Assembly (NCBI GenBank): GCA_007026445.1
Contig: VDMD01000289.1
Location: 1-14,547, forward strand
Length of the DNA: 14,547 bases
Source of the DNA: Schizophyllum amplum
Lineage: Eukaryota > Basidiomycota > Agaricomycetes > Agaricales > Schizophyllaceae
Direction: 5' to 3'
The translations under genes were made by a program, and so were the position numbers. Positions within the stretch are counted from its first letter, which is position 1; each line of letters starts with the position of its first letter. This document shows, piece by piece, positions 1 through 10,318 of the stretch. The notes under the pieces were generated by a model, which saw only the letters and a program-made list of their open reading frames with translations, made no database searches and was not told where the DNA came from.

Positions 1-467
1 ACCACGCACCATATTGCAGTATCTGGCTCTTTGCGTCCATTCCAGCCAGCTCTTCGCGCAAGCACCAATGGTGACCCCACTAATCCTGTTGCCCTCGTTG
101 ACAAACGGGACTTGAAAGCGATCGTATGAACCGGGCAAGATCTCCTTCAATCCTTCAAAAAATCTGTCGATGGCCTCCGCGTAGTCGGGTCTATTCTACA
201 GCATAAAACTCATTACTTGAAGGTACCAGGAGTATTTGAGGGAGAACGTACATGACTGACAGCGTAGGTGTCCTTCACCCAGTGTAGGAAGTTCTCTGGG
301 AGCTCATTGAAGCGTTTCCCTTCATATTTGCTTTCCCCCCCTCGCGTTTGCCAGTGCATCCCTCCAGCAAGTGGACTATTGTACCATGCAAGCTTGGGGT
401 CATCGTTTGTCTCCTCATTGTCCAGGGAGATGGGAGCACGACCATCGTCCCAAATGGATTTGGGCAT
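1..467 (-). CDS. Hypothetical protein, 5' part, with KYxGKxxxxLPE motif
   Basis: I do not recognise this gene with certainty. Reading on the minus strand, exon 1 runs 467-252 (72 codons from ATG at 467), an intron with GTACGT donor and TGTAG acceptor occupies 251-196 (56 nt, phase 0), and exon 2 is open from 195 to the window edge (65 codons, no stop). Exon 1 contains KYEGKRFNELPENFLHWV at about residues 47-64. This resembles the G-K-Y-x-G-x-x-x-x-x-P-x-x-Y-x-x-W pattern of small DUF3820 / exonuclease X C-terminal-like domains, although its second aromatic position is Phe. The first residues are acidic and Trp-rich. The C-terminus lies outside the window, so domain order and function cannot be judged. 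The start is the first in-frame ATG, and an upstream non-coding exon cannot be excluded. Confidence 0.6.
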
Positions 468-718
468 CGCAACAAGGGAGCAACGAAAGGAGAAGATGCG
501 GCCCGATTCCGCGATTCCCCGATTGAGTGCATCACATGATCAGTAACGGGACTCATGTTGAATTCGTGCCCTATTGCCAAACCTTCAGTTGACTCGTGCC
601 CAGTGCCTATACAATATGTGCGCTGGGGCGGCCGAGACTCAGTAAATGGTATACCACGCAATAATGACATCTTACATTACGGTGCATAACGCGGGTGGGT
701 TTGTATGTATGATCTTGG
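468..718. other. Intergenic spacer between two minus-strand genes
   Basis: These 251 bases lie between the stop codon of the F-box gene (719-721, minus) and the start of the next minus-strand gene (467). They must hold the F-box 3' UTR and the promoter of the left-hand gene. I see no convincing coding potential and no clear TATA box. Confidence 0.5.
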
Positions 719-3674
719 CTAAATCGCGACGAGGGCTTGCACGCCTAGTGGCATGGGTTCCAACGTGTAGTACGAATCCCGATGGCAACCCAAACAGAAA
801 CGAAACCTTTGACTCTGACTCTGGTCAGCATTCGCGTGCATTTGACAGTGAGGATAATGCGCCCTTTCGCTCGCCACAATCTCCCCCGTTGCCGTACTCC
901 CGCACTTGCCCCATCTTTACTCGACTGGCCCGTCGCAGACTGGAACTGCAACCCATCCAAACGTCCCTGATTCTCCCACACGACTAACTTTGTAACTTTC
1001 TCCCCGTCGCTCCCTAGGCGCCATACACCGCCGCGACCGTTCTGCGCGGCGCACAGCATCGTCGTCGTGAACGTGCGCCGGCAACTCGGGCGGGGGGGCC
1101 AAAAGATGTTGCCATATGCTTGCGACGCGGCAGCTCCTGCAGAGGCTTGTCCGCGTCGAGGCGCGACCAGATGCTGGACGTCACGCCGACGACGACTTCG
1201 GAGCCGTCCGCATAGCGGATGGTAAAGCCGCCCAATTCGGCTATGTCCAGCCAGTCCGGGGCTGCAAGCAGGCCCGCGATCTCAGTGACGGGCTTGGAGA
1301 AGTCAAGGTATGTTGACAGTCGACCGGGTTTAATGGACCCGTACGTGGGCTCACTGCAGGACCACGAGGAGGGTGGCAGAACTGGTTCCCAAGAGGCGTC
1401 GTCGCGTTCGAACCTGGTGAAGTCGGCGGTCTCGCCAGACCCGAGAACGCGCAGGGCGGAGATGGACGAGAGACGGTCGTCGCCCTGCAGTGACTGTCAG
1501 TCGTTGCCGAACTGGAAGCTTCACGAGGATTACAAACCGCGCTCTTATAGGCATAGCTGCAGTACATGCCAGCCAATAAAATCGTCCGCGGGCGTGGGTG
1601 TCACAATGTACTGCCCCAGCAGAGTCAGCAAACACGGCTTGTCTAGTAGAGCGGTTCGTCATGATCTACAGCAAGAATGAGCAACCGCAGAGGTAGTCAG
1701 AAAGGCCGAGTTCACCTTGAAGCCAGAAACCAGTGGTCCGACGTCGTTTGCGAATGCAACTACGCGTTCGCCTGCCTTGCCGTCGATAGGAAAGTACTTC
1801 ATGGGCCCATCGGGGAACCGACCAGCGTAGTGGGATACCCGCCCATTGTGGTAGACCGCGATACCGAGCAAGTTTTGCGTCACCGCGATGCCCGTTAATC
1901 CGGCCAGTTCGTCTTCCGTCCTGCCAAAGTACAGTGCGTGCATCAAGATTGTGTCGGGGGTGGCGTCGGAGCTCCAGTAACCGAACTCGGAGGGGCTGCA
2001 CGACATTCCGGGATCGGGCACCTATAATTAACGTGAGCCAGAGCATTGCGAGAATCTAGGCGACGCAGATCACTCACCCGTTCATGCCACAGCAACTTGC
2101 AGACCGATAGGTCTGGCGCCGGCCCGCGCGGAGGGCCCAATTCTGGAAGCCCTAGCAGTCCGAGACGCGAAACGACACCATTGGCGATCTCCCCTCTCAG
2201 GCCGACGAGCGTGCAGCCCTCTTGTACGACTGCTAGGCGTCGGTGGCCTGACATGTCACCGAACGATAGGGGCTCTGCAAGGAGTCTGCGAACCGTCACT
2301 CCTTTAACAGTGAGACCGTCGATGTCGCTCATGATGCTGAGCTCGAAGCCGTCGATCCAGTCACCGGGGCCGATGATGCAGTCGTCCGCTCGTGTGCCAA
2401 TATTCCCAAAAAGCGACATTGACATCGTCGAACTCAAAGACGATACTCGACAGCACGCCCTCCGCATTCCAGAAGAGCTTCACTATCTTGGTAGAGGCTA
2501 TAGACGCCGAAGTAACGGGCAGCCACACCGTCACAGAGGCAGCCCCCTTGGGTACGGGGGACAAGACGTGGGGCACGTACACGCATGTCGCTCTCGCCTT
2601 GACAGCGTCGGGTAACTCAAACTGCGACGTCGACTGCCGTTCCTCTGCAGTGCGCCTCGCGTATATGGCCGCCACCTGACCGCAGACGTCCCAGATCCGC
2701 CGCCGGTTCGCCAGCCCGGGTATGGCGTTCGTTCGCCCGGGCCCGGCTTCCTTGTGGAGGTGCATGTAGACAGCACGCCAGTCAACGTCCGTGCGCGGTC
2801 GTCTGCTATCAAGAATCTCCCAGGCCCAAGGCATGTCGGTAGCGATTGCGCGCGATGAAGAAGGAATTGGTGAGCTGGATGCAACGAACGGCGGGGGAGG
2901 CCAAGACGAAGGGGATGAACGCATCTCTTGGGATGTAGAGCATGATCGCGGTGATCAGCTCTGGAGGGAGGCATGAGAAAGGGTCATGGTGGTCGGTAAT
3001 AAGCTCCGAGCTCGAGACAGGTGGCGTGTCTGTTGAGTCGGATGTCGGCAGATTTCTGAGGTAATCGTTCAGGTGGAGCAATATTGATGGGATTGCACAT
3101 GAAAGCCTGAGGTGTACTTAAATGAGCGAGCGCTCGTTAGTCCAATTGGCGCAAAACTCACCTCTTGTCCGGGACTAAGCCAGAAATACTGGTCCGTGAG
3201 GCCGTCAAAATCGTAATAATTGAAGTTCAGACAAGAAGAGGATTTCTCATGCTTGTCTATCAAGGACGCATACAGTGTGTCGACGTTGACTTCATACCCT
3301 GCCCTGCCGAGCACCTTCTTGAGGATGTCGAAGCACTCCGGATGCAGGGGGATTGCGCCAACGGAGTCCGTGCTGTAATCGTGATAGGTGGCGAGGTCCA
3401 TTTGCTCATGGCTTGAGGCAGCTGGCGCACTGGGATGGTCGCCTGCCGCTACCTCGATATGACCGTAATCGACGTCTCTGCCTAGGCCTGAGATGTAGCA
3501 TCGCTCGATCCCGATGGCATCCTCGTTCTCCGCGATGGCAAGGACGCGATTGAGCCACTGAACGGAAGCCTTTGGAAGAAGAGAGAAATCAATCTTCGAA
3601 TCGTCGTTGGGTTCAACGGAGCGGCTGGAGAAAGGCGCAGCGCAAAGTCCGCAGACGAAGTCCCAGCTACCCAT
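719..3674 (-). CDS. Large basidiomycete F-box protein with apparent frameshifts
   Basis: This is a probable substrate adaptor of an SCF ubiquitin ligase, from a family expanded in Agaricomycetes. Exons on the minus strand: 3674-3162, 3106-2078, 2021-1716, 1665-1538 and 1484-719; all introns are GT-AG, 50-56 nt. Exon 1 starts MGSWDFVCGLC, the family's usual Cys-containing opening. Exon 2 carries the F-box (DPFSCLPPELITAIMLYIP, about residues 212-258), followed by NRRRIWDVCGQ and DWIDGFELSI. Exon 3 has GYWSSD and AGRFPDGPMKYFPIDGKAGE. The last exon has SIKPGRLSTYLDFSKP, RLDADKPLQEL and GRLDGLQFQSA and ends in TAG. Eight apparent one-base indels break the frame: about 3070-3078, 2836-2845, 2408-2412, 1611-1630, 1562-1572, 1092-1098 and 1057-1068 (each one base too many), and 908-922 (one too few). 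Corrected exon lengths are 513, 1026, 306, 126 and 765, all multiples of three, giving about 911 residues with no other stop. Either sequence errors or a young pseudogene; I favour errors. The last three indels are the least certain. Confidence 0.8.
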
Positions 3675-4001
3675 GATGAACGTATCGGTTCAAGGAGCGA
3701 TGTGGGATCACTGCATGATTATAAAGTGCCCACGGGCCACGGATCCGAGTAGTCTTCCTGATGTCCGAGAACGGTGTAGGAGCTCTGAGACTGCCGACGA
3801 GCCGCTGACTTCATGGCGGGGAGCACCAGGCCGACGGACACAGTGACAATGATCGAGCGTTGACCTCGGGAACCGGTCCGACGGAGGGGCATCGTCGCGT
3901 GTTGTGGCGGTCCCCGCTTTGCTCTCACGTCGCGCTCGACTCCGACTTGTCATCGGCCAACGCGTTCACCATACACACAGCGCTGGGCGCTCCCATAGAC
4001 C
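3675..4001. promoter_or_regulatory. Divergent promoter region, F-box gene / TBC gene
   Basis: The 327 bases between the divergent start codons at 3674 (minus) and 4002 (plus) should contain both promoters. On the minus strand a TTTATAA element (3719-3725) lies about 45 bases upstream of the F-box ATG. No TATA-like element is obvious upstream of the TBC ATG. The ATG at 4002 sits in a good context (gaccATGGc). Short ORFs here lack codon or homology support. Confidence 0.5.
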
Positions 4002-7000
4002 ATGGCGACCATATCCACCGCCCTGCGCACCTTTAAGGAGCCCACCAAGGAGGAGCTCAACGAGATGTTCTTCTCGATCCCGCCCCGCAAGGGTGCTGCT
4101 CAAGCGCCCACCAGCGAGAAGAAACAGACAGAGGAGGAGGTTGAGAAGATGGATATAAACGCCGTACTCAGCATGGGTACTCCTGGCGAGGAGGACTCTT
4201 ATGTGAGTCCACCGATATAACATCGGCTGCTTGGCCTTACAGCGATACAGGCCGGTAAACTGCACATCATGCATCCATACCTATGTTTCGCGTCTCTGGA
4301 CCGCAAGAGCGTCCGGTTCACAATCCCGCTGTCTACAATCCGGCGAGTAGAACGACTGAATGCGAGGGCAGGCATCTACGCACTCAGTCTCACGACGTGG
4401 CATGGGATGAAGATCGTGCGTGAACCGGCTGTGTACTCGACTTATCGTCCTGATTCTTGGACAGATCGTGCAGCTCACGTCTTTGAGACCGACAGCAGAT
4501 CTCTTCTGTGCGCTCCTTCGTGATTCCCTGAAGCTCGAGCTTCAGCGCGGCCAGATGAAACTCGTCAAGAGCTTTGCGAAGACATGCTATTCCGAACGAC
4601 TTATAACCTCGGGATCGACAGCACCAGATAACGAACGTGAAGATGGTAGTCTGATCCCTGAGGAAAAGGAGGACGGTACCACTACCGCCCCCACATTCCA
4701 TGGCGGGCTTGGCCTGAAGTTCAAGTTCCCCGGTGATCCTCGCAAGTCCGTGCCTAAACATTCCCTTGAGCACAGTGCTGAACCACTTATAGACTGCGGG
4801 AAGCGTCCAAGATCAAGCTATGGACCGCCTACCTCAAAAGTGCGTATATGCGTACCTTTCAAAGTTCCTCTAACCAAGAGCTCCCAGCTCACGGTCGCAA
4901 TCTCACCTTAATGCGGTACCCGCAATGCACACGATTGGTGCAAGTTGGTCTGCCGAATAGACTGCGGGGAGAGATGTGGGAGACGTTATCCGGATCCATA
5001 TATCTTCGATTCGCCAATCCCGGCTACTACGATCGCATTCTGGAGGAGCACAAGGGCAAGACGTCTACGAGCACAGAAGACATCGAGAAGGATCTTCACC
5101 GCAGCTTGCCAGAGTACTCGGGATATCAGTCCGAGGAGGGTATTGCTGCGCTCCGCCGTGTGTTGCAAGCGTACTCCTTCATGAATCCCGAGCTCGGCTA
5201 CTGCCAAGCAATGAATATTCTGGCGGCTGCTATCCTCATGTACGTGTCTGTGAACGGCGCATGTAGCACCAGCTCATGTTTCTACTCAGTTATATGTCCG
5301 AGGAGCAGGCGTTCTGGCTTTTGGAAGTCCTTTGTGATCGCCTCCTTCCCGGATACTATGCGTCAGTTCGAATATTCTGTGGACGCAGACCAAGCTGACT
5401 GACTACAGACCGTCGATGCATGGGACGCTACTGGACCAGCGAGTGTTTGAGGCTCTCGTGCAGCGCTGTTTGCCTATCATTTACGACCATTTCCGTCAAG
5501 TCGACGTACAGCTCTCTGTCGCATCCCTCCCATGGTTCTTGAGCTTGTGTGTCTACCCGCTCTGCATCCTGATTACTGTCATTCTTCGCTGCTGACAGCG
5601 TGCGCAGGTTTATCAACAGCATGCCCATGATCTTCGCGTTTCGGATAGTCGACTGCTTCTTCTGCATGGGGCCGAAGGTTCTCTTCCAAGTCGGGTGAGA
5701 GAGGTCGCTACATGTGTCTGCTCCCGTCATACTCACCTCGTTTAGACTCGGTTAGTGTCGTGCTCCTGCCGTTGCTCCCGCCCGTCTTGACATCGAGTTA
5801 GCGATTCTGAAGATTAACGGGGAAGCTCTGCTGCAGATACAGGATGATGGTGGTTTCCTCAAGTACGTGCCGCATCTGATACTTCCAATTGCTGCATTTC
5901 TTAACACTGCATAGCCTCATGCGCGACTACTTCGCCTCATTGGGCGATTCCGCACATCCGGACTCTACAGATCCACGCGCTCGTGCCATAACACGCTTCC
6001 AGGAGCTCCTACTGGTCTCGTTCAGGGAGTTCTCCGTAATCACAGATGACATGATCCACTCGGAGCGCAAGCGCTTCCGCAACGACATCATCCACAGCAT
6101 TGAGTCCTTCTCCAAGCGCGCGGCGATCCGGAATCTGCGCAGTCTGGGCCGCTTTACCAAGGAGCAGGCGGGGCTGATTTATGACGCGCTGTATAAGGCG
6201 ATGTGCATTGTGCCGCCGCCGCCGGATGTGGTCCCGCCGCCGAAGCTGCTGAATGCGGGGGATGGGCAGGATGAGAAGCCGGAGACGCGCATACAGTTGC
6301 GGACGTTCCAGTACTTCTTGAGTGAGATTGCTACATGGGCAAGGGATGAGAAGATTGTTATGAATGGGTTCCAGGTAGGTGAATGTTCTTCGGTGCGTGA
6401 TCTGTGTTGACAACGCTTGCAGCAACGAATAGACCGTGAAGTTGCGGAGCACGAGTTCATTGACAGGCTATTCTTCTTTTGGGACGCGGCATGTCGTGGA
6501 GCTCTGTCTTTCCAGGTGAGCGCAACGTTACTAGCTGTTACTATGCGTTAACGAAACCAGGACATCGTATCCGGCTTGGATGGCGTTATGTTCAATGACC
6601 TGATGGAAAACATCGAGTGGTTCTTCAACTTGCACGACAAGAACAAGGATGGTTATCTGACGAAAGACGAAGTGCTCACTTTGTCAGAGTCTTTCTTGGT
6701 CAGAATTGCAGCACCTCTACTGCACTATGCTTACGCTCGCCTATAGTTCATCTTCCGCTTCGAGGTTGGAGACGCGTACCTTGGCGCCGTCAGCCGGTTC
6801 ATGACGAATGCGTTCGAGTACGGCGATGCGTTGTTACCACGACCTGAGGGCGCTGAGGGCGCTGAGGATGGGGAGGCAACACCGACCATATCGCCAAACC
6901 AGCCTTACCTCAACCTTGCGACGTGCGTGCCATCTATATAGCACGTCAGCTCAAATGCTCACTCTGTCCTTAGCTTCCGTATGGTTGTCCTCGCCGATGA

Positions 7001-7762
7001 GATCCTGGAGTCTTTCTTCGAAGCGGACTTGTCAGGATCATTTCGCCTCGAGGCTCTTCCGGAGATGGAGCTACCGACATCCCACAGCGGATTACTTGGC
7101 GACATCTGGTCCACGATCGCAACGGACAGCAACAAGAAGATATTCAACATGTTCACCGACGAGATCGGGAAGACGATCGGAAAGCATCAGGTCATCCATA
7201 AGCCGTCTATCGGGCGGTACACGAAGCTTGAGGAGCCGAAAGCAAGAGAGTCCCTGCTTACGCCGACAGTTCGCAAATCGCTGTCGAGGTCGAGTCTTTC
7301 TGCGGCATCGAGCTCGACCGCGGCAGCGGCGTCTGCTTCGACGACGTCTTTGCAGAGCACGACTACAATGTCACGACCGACGACGCCAACGACGCCGGTC
7401 CCTGCGTCAGCGAGTGTGGGTTTTTCTCCGCTGGTGCAGGCTGCGAATGCGGCGCTCATGGAGCGTCCTGCTTTTGCCATCGACGACGCGAAAGACGAGG
7501 ACGAGGAGGATCAGTTTGCGGTGGGCGATGCCGACGACACGGTCATGGACGAGGTATACTTCCTTCTGCTATTTTCCTTCTCGTTATACGCTAACGTCTA
7601 CTTCCTATTAGGTCGACGCGTTCCTCGAAGCGCATGACTCTGGGCTGACGGATGCGGACAAGGAAGTAGCGAAAGGTACGGGACTCACGCGCTGTGAAGC
7701 TGCTGTGCCCTTGCTGAACCACGCCCTCTTTAGATCTACTAAATGCGGAGCCAGTGAAGTGA
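4002..7762 (+). CDS. GRAM-TBC-EF-hand Rab GTPase-activating protein (Mdr1/Gyp2-like)
   Basis: This protein should stimulate GTP hydrolysis by Rab/Ypt proteins in membrane traffic. Exons: 4002-4202, 4251-4415, 4465-4745, 4793-4839, 4888-5239, 5290-5361, 5409-5546, 5608-5694, 5746-5750, 5802-5862, 5915-6374, 6423-6515, 6561-6698, 6747-6922, 6974-7553, 7612-7675 and 7734-7762. They total 2949 nt, an uninterrupted 982 codons plus TGA; yeast Mdr1 is similar in size. A GRAM domain spans about residues 66-140 (YLCFASLDRKSVRFTIPLS). The TBC domain starts near residue 250 (VGLPNRLRGEMWE). It has the arginine finger in IEKDLHR (R303) and the glutamine finger in GYCQAMN (Q338), so it looks catalytically competent. 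A canonical EF-hand loop DKNKDGYLTKDE lies at 680-691. A Ser/Thr/Ala/Pro-rich stretch (about 860-905) and an acidic stretch precede a short C-terminal tail ending NAEPVK. All 16 introns are 45-61 nt GT-AG introns. No frame error is needed anywhere, unlike the genes at both window ends. Confidence 0.95.
5746..5750 (+). other. 5-nt micro-exon of the TBC gene
   Basis: The sequence ACTCG is flanked by two 51-nt introns: 5695-5745 (GTGAGA...TTTAG) and 5751-5801 (GTTAGT...GTTAG). Including it joins the upstream GG, the five bases and the downstream CG into Gly-Leu-Ala. This gives the TBC-domain reading FQV-GLA-ILKINGE in frame. I found no single-intron alternative that keeps frame and avoids the TAG at 5799-5801. 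Confidence 0.85.
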
Positions 7763-8359
7763 GCGTGGCGAGACAGTTCAGTAAGTTCGAGGAAGCGGAC
7801 ACACGTGAAGTACACTTCGTTCTCTCTTGATAGCTTTGCACTCCAATCTATTGCATGACAAGTCAAATCTGACAAGCGAGTTGTCACTACAATCGAAAGA
7901 ACTAAGTGGGTCCTCTGTCGCCCGAGTCATGTCTTACCCTGCTTTATTTAGTGGCAGGCAGCGACTTTGAGTCCCTTTGAGATAATGACTAGTCCACAGA
8001 ACAAAAGGGACGCCGGATGTGGAGAGGTAATTCCCGTCGCGCACAGCACCCACGGTATGCAACTCATCGCTATCGGGCTGTGCTCATGTACCCGTTCTAG
8101 ATGCACATGGTACCGGCCGCATGTTTACCTCTTCTCGCCATTATGGCCACAAGCTCAGGTCCGTCACACGCGTGCTCAACGCCTTCCGCTGTACCATCCT
8201 TCGAGGTGGTCCAACTGTAAGTACGACGCGCAAGCCAAGGCTTCTCACCTGAGCGCACCCAAAGTCCGCCTCGCGATATGAATCCGCAACGACTTGCCTA
8301 TATAAGACCTGCAGGCGTATCCGGAGACGCTGGTGCATCCTTCTTTCGCAACCGTCAAC
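7763..8359. other. Intergenic region: TBC 3' end and peptidase 1 promoter
   Basis: These 597 bases separate two plus-strand genes. I see no reading frame with homology or plausible splicing. The region must hold the TBC 3' UTR and the first aminopeptidase promoter, which has a TATA box at 8299-8306. A single AGATAA (7980-7985) fits the HGATAR consensus of fungal GATA factors that control nitrogen-source genes, but one copy occurs readily by chance. Confidence 0.6.
8299..8306 (+). promoter_or_regulatory. TATA box of aminopeptidase 1
   Basis: TATATAAG lies 61 bases upstream of the ATG at 8360. The downstream paralog has a TATA-like element at nearly the same distance (64 bases), which supports both start choices. 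Confidence 0.7.
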
Positions 8360-9759
8360 ATGATCCTCGGTCTTCGGTTCTCTCTGTCCGCTCTCGTGCT
8401 GCTCTTCGGCTCCATCGCTGCAGCCCCCTCGCAGTCTCAGGATGCTCGTCTCATTCAGTTCAAGGATGCGGCAGGCGCCCTTCAGACTGAATGGGTTTCT
8501 ACCACGGCGCTCGAGTACCTCGCCGAGCACCGTGGTAGCGTAGACCGTACCGCCGATGACGTGGCTTCGATGTCCTCGACGGCTCTCGACGCTATCACTA
8601 GCGTCACTCGTGGTCCCGGATTCCTTGACGTCACGAACTTCCAGGGTAACAACACCACCACCGAGAAGCGTGCTCTGAGGAACCGGGCATTCACGGCGCC
8701 CAGTCCGTCGAAGTACCCGTTCCTGCAGAGCACCTACTTTCGGCAAGTCAGCGCGGACGGGCTATACGATACCGTGGATTCCCTGTCGAACAACTTCACT
8801 ACGCGCGCGTATCGGAGCTCCAATGCTCGGGCGCCTGGGACTTGGGTCCAGCAGCAATTCCAGAGTGCTGTGGGCAGCTCGAATGTTCACCTGGTCGAGA
8901 ATTCCTTCAATCAGCCGAATGGTGAGTTCACTCGCGGTCCATCGGTATGAACTCACGCGCGACTTAGTGATTGCCAGGATCCCTGGCAAGAGCAGTCGCG
9001 AGGTCGTAATCCTTGCCGCTCATCTCGACTCGACAGTGGGAAGCTCTAGTAGCTCCAGTCGTGCACCCGGCGCCGATGATGGCAGTGATAACCTTAGCTT
9101 GAGCTACAGATTCACTGATGCCGATATATAGATGCGTCGGGTATCGCTATCCTTCTTCAGACGGCGCAAATCCTCGGCGACAATGGCTACCAGGGCACGC
9201 GCACGATCGAATTCCACGCCTACGCCGGTGAGGAGGGTGGGCTGCTCGGATCGCAGACTGTAGCGGAGCAGTACAGCTCCGCCGGCACCGACGTGGCTGC
9301 GATGCTGCAGATGGACATGGTCGCGTACCAACCGACCAACAATCCCGTTCTGACGGTGCTTACTGACACGGACTCGTCGCTCGTGGCTTGGAGCCAGCAG
9401 CTCATCAAGGCATATCTGAGTGCAGACACGCTGTACACTAACCGATGCGGTTATGCGTGCTCGGACCATTGTGAGTTGGCTTCATTGGCGTGGTCCGAAC
9501 CGGATTTTAACATATGATACTTTCATAGTCTCGTGGGATGACTACGGCTACCCTGCCGTGTCGATTGACGAGAGCGGTCCGAGCGACACGTACCTTAATC
9601 CGTACTACCACACCTCGCGGGACACCATCGATAGGTTGGACTTCGACAAGGCTGCCGAGTTCGTGAGGGTGCGTGAATACCCCTTCCAAAGGCTGACTCG
9701 TGTCGCCTGATGGCAGTGTGCAGATGGCTCTGGCGTTCGCAGTCGAGCAGGCTGCCTAG
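8360..9759 (+). CDS. Secreted M28 zinc aminopeptidase, tandem copy 1
   Basis: This is a secreted metallo-aminopeptidase (MEROPS family M28, related to Vibrio proteolyticus/Aeromonas aminopeptidase) that removes N-terminal residues from peptides outside the cell. Exons: 8360-8921, 8968-9081, 9132-9470, 9529-9668 and 9724-9759, totalling 1191 nt (396 residues, TAG stop). Residues 1 to about 21 form a signal peptide (MILGLRFSLSALVLLFGSIA). A propeptide follows, with a basic Kex2-type site at K103-R104 (EKRAL). By comparison with the bacterial enzyme, zinc ligands are H206, D225, E260, D287 and H366. D208 and E259 are the aligned D99 and general-base positions, and C331/C335 match the disulphide of CGYACSDH. 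All expected active-site residues are present. The first intron (46 nt) joins FNQPN to VIARIPG, as the family requires. The second intron (9082-9131) appears to use a GC donor. The gene lies 615 bp upstream of a close paralog with the same five-exon structure. Confidence 0.92.
9082..9131 (+). other. Probable GC-AG intron in aminopeptidase 1
   Basis: At the position where the paralog has a normal GTATGT donor (11093), this gene reads GCAGTG. The acceptor is ATATAG and the intron 50 nt, phase 1. Splicing at GC restores the metal-site motif GADDDASGI exactly. The alternative GT donor three bases downstream (9085) would give GADDGNASGI, adding one residue and replacing the third Asp. Confidence 0.65.
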
Positions 9760-10067
9760 TGCGCACATGAATCAGGCGCCATGGTGCCCATTTTGTATGC
9801 GATATGCATTTAAGGTCCACTTTTCTATGGCTACGGATGGATGGAATATAGTCCGATGTCGGCTGCCTTCGGTGCGATGGCTTCCTAGGCGACCACAAAG
9901 GGAAGCACGTGGCTCTCTCCTCTTGTACTTGAGCTCGAGTTTTGCAGCCACTCGATGAGGAAGGCTGGAAGCCCAACTCATACGTTCTCACCGCGACGGA
10001 TATCTGAAACCTTCTGCGCCGCTGGTGCAGCGGCCGCCCGATCCAGTTTCACAGAGGCCCACCTCAG

Positions 10068-10089
10068 CTGGCGTGCACCTGGCGTGCAC
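10068..10089 (+). repeat. 11-bp perfect tandem repeat (2 copies)
   Basis: CTGGCGTGCAC occurs twice head to tail with no spacer, immediately before the GGTCA cluster. Each copy contains the palindrome GTGCAC. It lies about 285-305 bases upstream of the aminopeptidase 2 ATG and may be part of a regulatory module. Confidence 0.8.
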
Positions 10090-10091
10090 CG

Positions 10092-10125
10092 TGACCTGAC
10101 CGGTGGTCAGACCGGTCAGTGGTCA
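10092..10125. promoter_or_regulatory. Cluster of five TGACC/GGTCA half-sites
   Basis: Within 34 bases the pentamer occurs as TGACC at 10092-10096 and 10097-10101, and as GGTCA at 10105-10109, 10114-10118 and 10121-10125. The centre is a perfect inverted repeat, CTGACC-ggt-GGTCAG (10096-10110). Clustered half-sites in both orientations look like a binding platform for a dimeric transcription factor. The factor cannot be named from the sequence. Confidence 0.55.
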
Positions 10126-10310
10126 TTAATCATTCCCTGTACTTACTTACTGCATACATAAGGCGCCATAAGACTAGGTCCATCGTACATGTGCATCAAA
10201 TGTGCATGAAGCCTTCTGACGAAGGGGCAGCGAAGCGGTCGATCCGGCCGCACAACGTGGCCACGCAGCGCTTCTGCATGATACGGGCGGGAAAACAGGC
10301 CCGGGAAATC

Positions 10311-10318
10311 TACATAAG
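10311..10318 (+). promoter_or_regulatory. TATA-like element of aminopeptidase 2
   Basis: TACATAAG lies 64 bases upstream of the ATG at 10375, nearly the same spacing as the TATATAAG of copy 1. The match is imperfect. Confidence 0.5.

Noticed and set aside
1..108. Weak resemblance of exon 2 of the left gene to the C-terminal region of Atg6/Beclin (PF...I.GV+I...WT....Y spacing).
   Set aside because: Only a few scattered residues match, and exon 1 does not resemble the preceding Atg6 region; too weak to name the gene.
646..987. A 113-codon plus-strand frame near the F-box 3' end.
   Set aside because: It overlaps the F-box C-terminal exon on the other strand and shows no recognisable domain.
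3069..3165. Treating the F-box segment as a separate gene starting near 3081 on the minus strand.
   Set aside because: That frame has no ATG (TTG only), and the upstream exon plus F-box order matches the known basidiomycete family; a one-base shift explains the break better.
6808..7611. A 267-codon Arg/Ser-rich plus-strand frame.
   Set aside because: It is an alternative-frame shadow of TBC exons 14-15 and crosses their intron; composition is typical of a shadow frame.
8141..8746. A 201-codon minus-strand frame opposite aminopeptidase 1, and a similar one at 10444-10962.
   Set aside because: Both are antisense to conserved peptidase exons. Their mutual similarity only mirrors the paralogy of the plus strand.
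8922..8967. A possible frameshift in aminopeptidase 1, because an upstream frame (SLAVHRYELTRDLVIARIPG) runs into exon 2.
   Set aside because: A clean 46-nt GTGAGT...TTAG intron at the paralog's intron position explains it fully.
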